From assembly GCA_900708905.1 (NCBI GenBank), contig CAADRB010000015.1, positions 1,793,093-1,857,092 on the forward strand: DNA of 64,000 bases. The letters are read 5' to 3'. The notes beneath the pieces are model-generated. The model made no database searches. It saw only the letters and a list, made by a program, of their open reading frames with translations, and was not told where the DNA came from. The translations under genes were made by a program, and so were the position numbers. Below are positions 45,201 to 56,692 of this stretch, in pieces (within the stretch, counting starts at the first letter, position 1; each line of letters opens with the position of its first letter). The DNA is from Hymenolepis diminuta (lineage: Eukaryota > Platyhelminthes > Cestoda > Cyclophyllidea > Hymenolepididae).

Positions 45201-47390
45201 TATAATTTTTACAAAAGAAAGATGTGGCGACTCTTAGAAATCCCGCAATTTCTAAATTTATGTGTTTTGCTTTTATTGATACTATTACAGTATGTCTACT
45301 GATATAAAACCTACATTAATTATTATCGGGTTGGTTTGAACTACAAAAATATAAGTATCTTCAGATACCTTACGCACCCTGTCTATATAATGTAGGGTTA
45401 CTATCGTTGAGCCAGACCTCCAATTTGGCCTTTCTAAAGTTGTATTAAAGGTGTCTGAAAAGAACGAAATTAGGACCGATCCTAAGATTATGCTCTGTCA
45501 CAATCGTGTTATGTGAAAAGCTTGGTCAGCGAATTACTCGCGAAAATCCCAGAGTAATACAACTTCAATGAAGGAAAAGTCCCTTTTGAAATATCAGATT
45601 CTAAGAAGAGCTAAAAAGAAAGCCTGCGCAAAATTATGTTTAAGATGAATCGATTAAGGCCCCAGGGAAGTCTTGGATTATGTGCGGTCTTGGTTAAAAC
45701 AGTTGGTAATATCTATTCCACACTGCAATGTATTTGGAACTGCATATGAACTCCGGGAGACCCTAGAGAGAAAATTAATGGCTGCGATTTTATTGCATCC
45801 ATTTTTTTTAACTGCAACTGATTAGATTTATAAACGACAGAGAGAAGTCGATCATATCCAAGTCGTCATGTCTCAAAGGGAAGTTTATCATTTGATTTAG
45901 CACTTGGATGCCACATCTACCTTGGGGAAATTCGATCGAAAACAAGGAAGTGTAGTGTTGTCAACTGTAAGCAGAAGGAAAACCATTAAATCATTGTTCT
46001 TCTGACGCAACAATCAACAAGAACTTCTAATACTCAATTTTCGGCTGCTCAAATATTGTGAAGGACGGGAGTGAAAAAATTATCGTACATCATAATGCCA
46101 TCCTTAAGGTTGAAGTTAGATTTAATGGTAGTCACCTTAAGGATTTGTTGAAAGGCAATAGCATACATTCTACTCAGCTGAATATTAGATGTAAAAATCC
46201 TAATTTTCAAAGACCGAATTTTTTTAAATTCTCTCCGAATTGTATCATCACAGCCACAGTTCAATATCAGCCTCTCAGAATAATATGATAAGTACAAGCT
46301 TTATCAATAACCATACATTTTTATTATTAAACAGGATTATGGGTCTGATAAGCAAACTTTAACAACTAGGCACAGGTTAATGAAGATTCGCTGGGGTCAG
46401 GAAGTATTGATTTATTAACGAGCTACTTTTTCCAAAATTAGTTTAGATTTCAAAGCAGCCATATAAGAGTAAACCAACCTATATTTCCTTCTATGATTAT
46501 TAAGTAGAAAGGCATCATGTGATCCCATTTTTTAAAGAAAGTTATTAATATCAACTTGGGTTAGGACTACTTCTACTAGACATTTGCTAAGAAATTCTGC
46601 AAAGGATGAGCTTAAATAAACAGGACAAATAATAGATAATTGATGCAAAAATGTTTGCATTCTGACAAAATAAAAGTGATATCTATGGAAAATAACAGTT
46701 CATTCAGTTGCAAAATACTAATAACGGTTTTGAGAAAGCACGTTTTGACTAGACTAAATCTGTGTTACAATTGAGGTAACTAGAGGCGCTCTTAATTGGG
46801 GATTTTATGATGTCTTCGACCTTGGTATTTGAATGTCACAACCCTGTCTTTGAATTTACTTTGAATGACTCAGTAAACGATTCCCTACTCCCTAACCATA
46901 AAACCAGATATTTATTTGAAATTCTTCGACCGTCATTTGTCTAATCTTGTAAGTTATGCGCGTCAAGTACTAACCACCTCCTATTCGTTCTATTTATGTG
47001 GTTTCAAAAGGGTTATCATTTGTGTAGCAGAACTTGTAACGGAAATGGAATGCTCTTTAATTCCAAGTCAGTTCCTAATTTGAAAGCTGAATTGGTTAGA
47101 TTTGACCTCCCAGTGTCACTATATGCTTTCAAGATTGCCATAATTTTCACTATCCAACATGGTAGAATGGATGAAAAGAGTAGCAGTTTCAATTATAGTT
47201 TTAAAATCGGACATGAGTAAAAAATACGGCAAACGATAGTGTAATTTGCAGCCGCATTCCGTTAAATAACACGTTTTTAAGAAATGTCCGCTTAAAACTA
47301 AATATAAAGCTACACTAAAACGTTATAAAATAGAAAAGACCGGTACTGTTTACTTGAATTACCTAATAATTAATCGCCAATTAAATCACA
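45201..47390. other. Intergenic, 2.2 kb
   Basis: A+T-rich. Broken plus-strand frames at 45460-45960 look weakly like another decayed transposase but could not be assigned. Two overlapping short open frames on opposite strands at 46049-46297 look accidental. Confidence 0.4.
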
Positions 47391-47456
47391 CAACCAATAA
47401 GTGACCGCCAGACACCATATTTATAGGCAAATAATTTAAACTTCCATAATTCGAGA
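47391..47456 (+). promoter_or_regulatory. Possible core promoter of the macroglobulin gene
   Basis: CCAAT lies at 47394-47398 and a TATA-like TATTTATAGG at 47419-47428, 59 and 29 bases before the ATG. This spacing would leave a very short 5' UTR, so it is only a candidate; a spliced leader would remove the need for it. Confidence 0.3.
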
Positions 47457-50400
47457 ATGTCTGCATGTCTACTTTTGGTTTTATTCTGTGCTACCTCCTC
47501 CGGAATTGTTGTTATTCCTGGCGATGACATTGAATATGTGGATGCTGAAAATCCAGTTGAAATCTTTCTCCCAAAAGAGTTCTACATCGATATGTCAAAC
47601 AGGATTGTTATTCACTCATTAAAACCAATTTTTAAAGTGTGTATCAATATAAGCATCGGCCAGATTCAAATGAGAGATATTGGAAATACAGTCTTTGTTC
47701 AGTTGAAAAGCAATCGCTCTGTAGGTGATCTAGGACACACATATATTCTGAAGTACTTTATGCCCGTTCAACTTCCTCCTTCAACAATATTTATTCTGAA
47801 ATTTACCTACTGGTACTGCAGCGCCGATAATTGTTTTAATAAGGAGGATATCATTAAACGCACGGTAGAAAGGGATGTCAAAACTGTGAGAAGATACATC
47901 CTGATTGTGGGTGAAACGGACAAAACAATCTATCAACCGAATGAACTAGTACGATTTCGATTCATCGCTATTACGAGCCGACAATTAGTTCCCCGTTCCG
48001 AGCCACCGTACTGGCCTGCATTCAAAATCGTTGGAAATGGCTGGGATAGAATATCTCCCATTTCAGTCAACCCAGATGAGCATCAAAAATATCTCCAATC
48101 TCCAATTTTTGATTCTATTGAAGTCAGAGATCCAACTGATAAACTTGAAATGAGGTTGGAAACTGTGGACTCAATGAAAGCTTCCAATCTTTCGTATCGG
48201 ATTTCCGCAAAGGCCAAAGAAGGCTATTGGAAAATCATAGCCAGAGCGAGAATGAGTAGTAAAGTGATCAATATATCTGTGAAGACATATACCGTTCCAT
48301 GGTTACGTGCCAAGGTAACTCTTCCAGACATCATCCGATTAAATGATTACAAGGCGACAGCCGAACTTTGTGCTGAGCATAAGAACGGGTCTCCAGTACG
48401 TGGTACTTTTACTGCTCAATTTTGTATATGTGATCAGCACATTCTGGAGGGACAGTACGAAAAAGGCAAACTGTTTCCTATGAATATGTGTGTGGATATA
48501 TTCAACAAACGCACTCGATTTTGCAAGAAAATTGACGGAATATTACACGGAACAAAGTGTTCAAATATTTCCATAAACATTCCCGAGCTAGTGAAAGGGG
48601 AAGCGGTTCTTTGGACAGAAAAACTGGGCGCTTTTGTTGAAATCAATGAATTAGATGCAGGAAAAACCGTGGTGACTTTTGAAGTCTGCAAATTTGAGGA
48701 TTTGTCTGAACCTCTTATTAAACTTGAAATACCAAACACTTACAAAACTGGTATTCCAATAATCGGAGAGATTATATATAGAAATACAGGAAGGAGAGAA
48801 AATGAAGAACTGGAAATTATTGTTCGAGAAGTAGTGGATGCTTGTAACCGTTGGAAGATCCCTTTAACAGAAAATCCTATTAGACTCATACGATTGATTT
48901 CTGTTAAACCTCATGTTGAAAAGTACGATTTTTCTCTGCCTCCTCTATATCTTAAGAATCCAATACATATCACTGTCCAACAACGGAAGAACTTCATGGA
49001 TTCAAATATGGAACCGCTAAATCCAACTTTAAACATTAGTAACAAAAATTCGTGGTCGAATCCGCCCCAAGCACAGTGGGATTTATCAGCAAGTAAGATT
49101 TTGGACTTATGGGATAATAATCTGGGTCCTGCAATTCAAGTAAACGTGGTGGATAACAGTAATAATTCCTGTCCAAGATCAGTTATGTTAGGAGTAATTT
49201 CCAATGAACCTATTTCTAAGAACACAACTCTGACGCTCTATTTCCTTTCTCATGGCCGCCTTTCTAAACAAGAAGTTATCCTTAATCCGGAATATCTATT
49301 TATTCGAAGTAACAATGTCTTCGGCCACAATAACAGCACTGACAGTGGTCGCATTCAATGTCTAAATGGCTGGACGGGTGCGAACTGTCTTACTCCGGTT
49401 TGTGAAAAAGATTGTGGTGAAGGTGGTTTATGTGCGGCTCCGAGACGCTGTGTTTGTAAACCAGGTTGGAGTGGTGATATGTGTGAAATAGGACCACGGA
49501 GGAAATACTATCCAGTTGATAAAAATAAAATGGAAAGAAACGGAACTCATAAATCTGGACTTATAAATAAAGATATGAATGGAGACCATATTCCACGAAG
49601 GGTAACCTATATTTACACTGCTACTTTGGAATTAGACAGTGATTTTGGTCCGGAATTTCGTGCTGTTGCCTCCATCTTCGTCAATGGCAGATTAGTGACG
49701 GATTTCATTAAAATCGATAAATTTTATTCCTGCTCTTCATCTAAAATGTTAGAAAGGAGTATAACTCTTGAAATCGGGAAACAAACGGTAATTCCGGGAG
49801 AAAAAATTAATATAAGTTTAGTTGCTGAAAACAGAAAAGATTCAATGATCTGTCTCCTAAGTATAGCAACAGTTGAAGATATTATTGATTCCCACAAAAT
49901 TTACCCTGATTCTTATCCCGAATTACTGAAAGGATATCGCGATCTTGGCTTGGAGGAGTCCATCAAAGGCACTGAAGATGCTTTTCGTGCAGCGGATATT
50001 GAATGTGTTCAAGTTTTATCGAAGAGAAAGGTGTCAAACTCAGAAAGATTCCCCCTAGACTGTTCTTACTCGGGCTTTCTCGGACAGTTAGCTATTGAAG
50101 GACCTTCTGCGGCATCAGAATTTCCTGGAACAGATCCAGTAAAAGGGGGAATCAGTCGATATATGAAAAAAGTTCCGCGTTCTCTTGATAGATTGCCCGA
50201 AGTCTTGCTCTTTGAAGCAGTGTCTCTGCGGGAGGGAAGTTTTAATAAGTCTCTTACAGTTCCCAGCGGTTTGAATACTTGGGAAGTGAATGCATTTTGC
50301 TTCACTAGTGATCGCGATATCTGGATCCCTAAAGTTAAAGCAAACTTTACCACCCAAATGCCGTTCTATATTGATTTTTCTCCACCAGTCTCCGTAAAAA

Positions 50401-53400
50401 GAAATGAAATCCTACATCTTAAAATCAACATTGTCACAACTGTTTCTAGGATTGATTCTTTCAAGTTTAACTGTTATGATTTAAATGTTAGTGTGGAGGT
50501 GGATAGCCAGTATCTGCAAATCATCGGCTCCTCTTCACGTTCAGCTTCCATTTGCTTCAGAGACGGAACTGCACAAAATACATTTGAATTTCAGATACCG
50601 GTGCGAACGCTTCGTATAGGTCGGTTTAAAATCACGGCTAAGGTTGTGGCCAAACAAAATAGATTTATGCTTAGTTATGAATGTGATACAGGAATAAAGG
50701 ATGATTTCTTGATAAAAGACGCAATTCAACGAACTCTGCAAGTGATTTCAGAAGGTGTTGAGAAAAAAGTAACATCCAATAGGATTTTATGCTTACCCGA
50801 AAGTAAGTTCGCAAGTTATTAATTTTCTTCTCATAGGGGTGATGCTTTTATTGAAATACTGCAGGTGCTAAATAGAAAATAAATTTAACTATGCTTCAGT
50901 TTAATTGATAAGGCAACAGTAATTTAAAAATGGTAGAGGATGGAGGAAAACTTCCGAGCTTACGCAGACTAAAGCACATTCACACTTTTGCCCGTTAAGT
51001 TGACTAAAACTGGTGAATTATCTTATAGCAACTAACTAGACTAAGTAGTTAGTTAAAACTATCTCTGACAAATACCCAACAGAATTTGAGTTCTCACCAA
51101 AGGGATTTCATAACAGCAACAATAAGTGCAAAAAGCTTACTTAAATTGGCCAGAGAGTTACAGTATTCATAAAAATTGACCTTCAATTTCATTAAAGCTC
51201 CTAAACTCTCTTCAAGATTATTTTTAAATGTTGTAGTTGACAAAATTTTGATATTTTTATGAAAGTTATCGATATTTTTATGTCATTTCTTTTCCCATCC
51301 TGGGCGAAATAAATGTTTATGCTTTTTTCCTTTAGGAAGATGTACCATTAAGCATGGCACGAAAATCAATTTACTAAATGAAAGTTTAATTCCAAATTCA
51401 CTCCATTCTTGCTTGACAGTAGGTGCTAGTCCACTAAGTCTGGTTCTAAGCAAACTGAATTCATCGAATCCTTTGCCTACCGGTTATGGTCAAAATAATC
51501 TTGCTTACTTTGCTCCAAACGTCTACATTCTTCGATATATTCTTCAAAATCAGTATGAAGATATCGTACGAGAAGAGGAACTAAGAAACTTACTTATACG
51601 AAATATTATTCGTGGATTGGACAATCAGATCCAGTTCTATCATTCGAAGACAGGAGGATTTTCAAATCTCGGTGAAAGCTATGGAGACAGGGAGAATATC
51701 TGGCTCACTGCTTCCGCATTCCAGATCTTCAGTGAGGCCGCCAAGTTACCTCTAGCAGCTCTATCAGGTGAATCGCTTAATATTTATTCAATTTTATCAA
51801 AAGGTTTCGATTATTTGGCAAGTCAACAGGATGAAAAAGGCTGCTTTTCAGACGTCGGATATTCAAATAAAAAAGATTCTGAGAGCCAGTTGTTGTTGAT
51901 TGCACATGTTATTTCAGCATTAAACACTGCTTGTGCTGAAACGAAACAATCAAAATATGAAGAATATGAGAAAGTTATCAAGTCCGCTTCTAAATGTCTG
52001 GAAGGAATGATAGAAATACGGCATATCAGTAAATTGTCAACGTATATTCTTGCAAGAGTGGTGTATGCTTTGAAAGTTTGCTGTAATTTTTCAAATTATT
52101 CCAAATATAAGAGAATTTTAAGTGAGTTAATTCACCGAGCTGAATCTGGTGGAACAGTAATGTGGTGGAGAGCTTCGGTAGGAGTCAACAACTTAAAGGA
52201 TCTTGAAACAACTGCCTTTGCTATATTAAGCATTGAATCTGATACATTTTCACAGAAAGACCGGCTTGGAATATTAAGATGGATAGTTCAACAACGGAAT
52301 GAAATTGAAAATTTTTATTCTTATGGAGATTCTGTTATAATAATTCGTGCCTTGATAGAGCTATTTGAAGGTTTCCCTTCTTCTTTTTCTGAAGCATTTA
52401 TAACACTCAAATCAAAACCGAAGAATATATTTAATACCCGAATTGAAATGGATAAGAGAGCTCTTTATTCTGCTCAGTTATTAGAAGCCGGCTCTCACAA
52501 TATCACAGACATTTTGGAGGTTGATTTCAGCATCATGGCTTCTAAGTTCTTGTGCATATTGACAGACTTTACCACTATTTACAATGTACATGAACCTTTA
52601 AAAGTAAATTCGCCTTTCGATTTAGAAATATATATCGATCATGATGGAAAAAACTGCGATGTTACATGCACTACCACTAGAAAAAAAATATGTGTACGTT
52701 CAACAGAATCCAGAATGTTTGTTGTAACCATACAATTGCCAACAGGATGGATGGTGAAATTGGAAGAGTTGAACATTACATCATCTAAAGAAAGGATTCA
52801 CAAATTTGAACTCGATTCAATGAAACAAGAAGTTAATGCCTATTTCATTTCTACAAACGACAATGAATCAATTGATACTACGACTTGTTTTACCGTAAAT
52901 TTCTACCATAATATGGTCATTGAGAATATGCAGCCCGGACTGATGACTGTTCGTGACCTTAAAAACCCCGAGAGAATAGTTCAAAAGTATTTGAAACTTG
53001 ATTCATGTCATGTGAATTTGAATTCAAATGAAAGCCTGATATTGATTTCGGATAAGGTTAAGCAATCTCCCAATGCCTTACCGAACCTGCTAAACTCTTC
53101 ACTTTGTCATAATAACCTTACTCTAAACATATTCAAACCCCTTCCCAAATACACTGCCGGTAATTTGCTTTTTGGATCAGTATATTCATTTCAATCTAAT
53201 GGTACTTTCGTATCCTGGAATACAACAGTTCATTTTTCTGGGGACTTTGAAAAGCTTAATGGACCTGAAAACGGTATGGCTTTCTTTTCATCCCGTAGCT
53301 TATTTAATCTACAACAAATTTATCTTCACGAAGAAAATTTGATTCCTATTAAATATATTCTAAGTAGTATTTTAAGTCATAAATTTAACTATGCTGCTCC

Positions 53401-53473
53401 AAGTTTCCAATGTTATAATAGCCTTTCTTTCACTCGGTTGAAACAACTTTTTATGAGAACAACAATTTTGTAA
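47457..53473 (+). CDS. Secreted alpha-2-macroglobulin/thioester-family protein lacking the thioester
   Basis: Member of the alpha-2-macroglobulin/complement-like thioester protein family: extracellular protease traps and opsonins. Two exons, 47457-50802 and 51336-53473, with a 533-bp GT-AG intron (phase 1), code for 1827 aa. A signal peptide (MSACLLLVLFCATSSG) opens the protein. Macroglobulin domains follow; an example is YILIVGETDKTIYQPNELVR in the second, typical for the family. An EGF-like module with six or more Cys (about residues 635-679, CVCKPGWSGDMC) is inserted near the MG6 region. Next come a bait-like region (about 850-920) and LNTWEVNAFCFTS before MG7. The alpha-helical thioester domain starts near 1140. 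There the usual GCGEQ is GYGQN (1165-1169), so no thioester can form. The receptor-binding-like domain ends near Cys1673 (TGWMVKLEEL, PGLMTVRDLKNPERIV). A 154-residue tail of unknown nature follows. There are many N-glycosylation sites. The length exceeds the usual 1400-1500 aa. Confidence 0.9.
50803..51335. other. Only intron of the macroglobulin gene
   Basis: 533 bp, donor GAAA|GTAAGT and acceptor CCTTTAG|G, interrupting an Arg codon just before the thioester domain. It is A+T-rich and nothing else was seen. Confidence 0.85.
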
Positions 53474-55259
53474 GCACTTGTACTTAATTTTTTTTTATAC
53501 TGCTTTCTCGCTGACTTCTAAACTGTTTAAATATGATTTCGTTGTATCGCCATTTTTTATCATCTTTCTTTTATGTTCCCATGTGAAGGGACATTACTTG
53601 ATGAAAGTAGAAAGAAGGAAAGAGTGATGTGTTTATTTGTATTAGTCCAAGACTTTCAAATTCTACTATGCAAGTTAAATATGCTACCCTTTAAAGCCTC
53701 TCAATTAGATCGTCGGACTAGTAGACTGGTGTTTCTCATCTTTAAGCTACTGTCTACTAAACTTGAAATGCCTAATGCCCGATTTCATAGCCGATTAACT
53801 ACCAACCCTAGTGTGACCAAATTTAGAATCGGAGTAAATGTTGAATGCATAGACTCCGTTGATATCCATGTTTTCTGCTTATCTATTATTTACAGACGAC
53901 CGAAATTTCCAATCTAATTCGAAAAGGGGAATGTCCGTTGACATAATCTGAGCTTTTTAGAAGGTAATTTGTGAGGGATGTGTATTTATTAAAGAACCTC
54001 CTATACATAAAGCAAAAAACGGATGAAAGAGAACTAAAATCTATTCGAGTATGAAACGTAGAAAGATAGGTCAGTAATTACTAAAGGGTACAAAGTTGAG
54101 AGGAAGTGATCAGCTTGTCACAATGGCCACTACCTTCACTTGCAGCATAGGATCAGCAATGAGTATATCTTAATGTGAGAGGTTTTTGTATGGCTGGTGA
54201 CTAGGTTGCTAGCTTTGACTATTTTACATCAATGACACTATCAATGCCTCGGATGACTTAAAATAAGACATAAGTGCCGAATGAAAAGTTTCATCAATTC
54301 TAAAAGCCTCAATAAAATTAATATAATACGTAACCTAGAATTTACTTTAAAATGGCCTGGTTTAGGATTCTATTCTGATAGACAATTATTTGATCTAAAT
54401 TTTGTATTTTGCATTTGGTTTACGGTAAAATATACAATAGGGAAACATTTTATCACTTATCGTTAAAATTAAAAAAGCCAATCAAATATGGATTAATTTT
54501 TCATCTCTACTCTCCACTGACAAATCATCAGTAGAAATAATTAGTAGAAAGATTAAAGATCGGATTTATTTAAATGCTGTATCTGAAATACACAGAATGG
54601 GATACACAGCTTTAAAACTATAGCATATTTCGGAAAGACTATGTTGCCTGTTCTGACTTAGGACATACTTTTCCTCCTTTAGATTGTGATGTTTGTTTCT
54701 GAGATTATATTCATGGAAATACCTTCTTTATTATGCTCAACAGTCTTGAATTTGGAAGAATCAAATAAAAGTACACACCAGATGGTACAAGCATTAAGAG
54801 GAGCATTTGCTTGACCGAGTTCTTCTCTAGACGTTTGTTTCGGTCCACTAGAAGAATTTTAGGCTAATTAGCCACAAATGTTTAGTTAATTTAAATAAAT
54901 TCTTTCCGCATGGACCTGGACATGAATAACCACTGATTCAGTTACCTTATTTGGTAACTTTAGGTTGCTGCGACGCTTTATATGAATGGTCAACGAATGT
55001 AGATTTAAAATACTTCACTGACCGGATTCATACATTCAGACCCGTTTTAATTTGCACATAGATACCGCTGATCGTATAAACATTATTTCACTAATTATGG
55101 ATATATACTGCTTAGCGTTGATCCGCCACAGAACAACACATAGAAATGAGGTTACAAACTGATAAACCAGCAATAGAAATACCAAACCCTCTCTTCAGAT
55201 TTTCGAGATTTTGAATCATTTGACGAAAATTTGCTTACAGAGTCCATTTCAAATGAAAT
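53474..55259. other. Intergenic, 1.8 kb
   Basis: This is the 3' flank of the macroglobulin gene. A 114-codon ATG ORF at 53574-53917 has no splice sites or recognisable motifs and is probably accidental. Otherwise featureless A+T-rich DNA. Confidence 0.5.
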
Positions 55260-55520
55260 GTTTGTATACTTTGTGTGGGGTTCACAACGTTAACAAGACT
55301 GATTGAATCACGTGCGCTAGAGCTCACCACGGGAAGTGCGGTCATGTAACCGGTCGCGTTGAAATCAAGCGCGGCGTGTGTGCAGAGACCTCCCCAACCA
55401 ATCAGCAATCAAGATCCCTGCAGCCCAGCATGGTTTTGTATTTAATAACTAAGCTTTTATGAAAAAGCAACGAAGTGGTCAATAAACCCTCTTCACTCAG
55501 CATCTTACCGGTTCTTACCA
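55260..55520 (+). mobile_element. Possible solo LTR or promoter-bearing element
   Basis: A G+C-rich patch (about 55310-55430) sits in A+T-rich DNA. It is followed in order by CCAACCAATCAGC (CCAAT box, about 55395), a TATA-like GTATTTAATAAC (about 55438) and TCAATAAACC (AATAAA, about 55480). This order resembles the U3-R-U5 layout of a long terminal repeat. No flanking duplication, internal domain or second copy was found, so the identity is open. Confidence 0.25.
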
Positions 55521-56692
55521 TTTTGGGCATAGCTTAGCTAATTTGGGAGTGAATTGGTAACAGAGGACTCTACTAGAGGCTATTTGGACTGCTAGGAAGA
55601 TTACTTAGGTGTAGCAAAAGAATTATTGGTGTAGCATCCGCTACATTTGCATGCAGTTTCCTAAATCATTTACTCATTGATAGTTCTTTGAACTATTTTT
55701 GTGAATACCAACTCTTACTCCCCAATGTTTCTGGCCCGGAGATGGTATGTTGCGTATCGATGATTTCTTCCTTTACCTACCTATACTCCCCAATATACGA
55801 TCTCTAATATCTTTACCCTGGCCATTATAGACTGCAGCATGTTAACTAAATCGGCATTACTTAAATATTCTAGGCTTCTCACTAGGCAACAGAACAATTG
55901 TGGCAATTGAAAATCTATATTGTTCCAAGAATGTCAGTTATTTGTAATTCTATTGAATCTGCAGTCATCTGCATTGTCAATTCGCCTTTGAATTGGCTTC
56001 GCTATTAAGTGTCAGTTTTGATTTTCCTTACCCTAAACCAAACTATTAGCCTTATTTGATCCTCAGTCTTCAACAAGGTGCAAGTAATTATAAGATGATG
56101 AAAGTCATTAAGTTGGAATTATCTGATTATATCAAAGAATACTGGCATTCAAAGTTAAAAAAACGATTCTTTCCTCCCTCAGGTAAACTATTTCAGATCG
56201 AACCCAAGGATATCGGAAGCTGGTCTTTAAGGATGCCAAAATTCCTTAAAGTTACTGATATTAAATTGATTCACCTAGCCTATTAAACCTTGCATGCCAC
56301 CAGCTCTTCCAAGAGTGCCGTTTTTGCTAAAAGGGGGGAAGATTTTATGCAAAAATCTGTCCTGTTAAAGATTAAACCTTTAAATTTGTAGCCCAAAAAA
56401 TTCAATATTGTTTCCTTGATGATTTTCGGTTTTAATAAAGATTAGATCGGTGACGTCATAGGATCAAATACCACAACTGAGTAAACAATTATCTAATGAT
56501 GTAAAACCTTTTAAATATTTAAGTAAACTAAGTAAAAATGATGCATTAGCTAGAAATTCAAAAAAATTGTAACTGTGGCAATCCGTCTGTATAGTTGTAG
56601 GATCTAAAGGCAGATCCGCTGTCGATTTTGTTAATATTCGAAGGTTTGGGAAGGAAGTGGAAGTCAAAGTAGGTTGGAGCAAGGTGATTTAT
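55521..56692. other. Intergenic, 1.2 kb
   Basis: This region lies downstream (minus strand) of the zinc-finger gene and presumably includes its 3' UTR. A plus-strand frame at 56056-56286 and a minus-strand frame at 56682-56464 are open but lack support. No clear polyadenylation signal was assigned. Confidence 0.45.

Noticed and set aside
45460..45960. Broken plus-strand frames with a faint transposase look
   Set aside because: Too many stops and no ordered motifs; could not be told from chance.
46049..46297. Open frames on both strands over the same interval
   Set aside because: Both open by chance; neither has motifs or splice sites.
48434..48739. 101-codon minus-strand open frame
   Set aside because: It lies fully inside the long macroglobulin exon and has no features of its own; a shadow frame.
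50066..50357. Two overlapping minus-strand frames of 80-95 codons
   Set aside because: Opposite-strand shadows of the macroglobulin coding sequence.
53574..53917. 114-codon plus-strand ORF after the macroglobulin stop
   Set aside because: No splice sites, motifs or plausible link to the upstream gene; probably 3' flanking DNA.
56464..56682. 72-codon minus-strand frame downstream of the zinc fingers
   Set aside because: The zinc-finger frame ends at the stop 56695-56693 in a well-bounded last exon, so this frame is not needed and has no clean acceptor.
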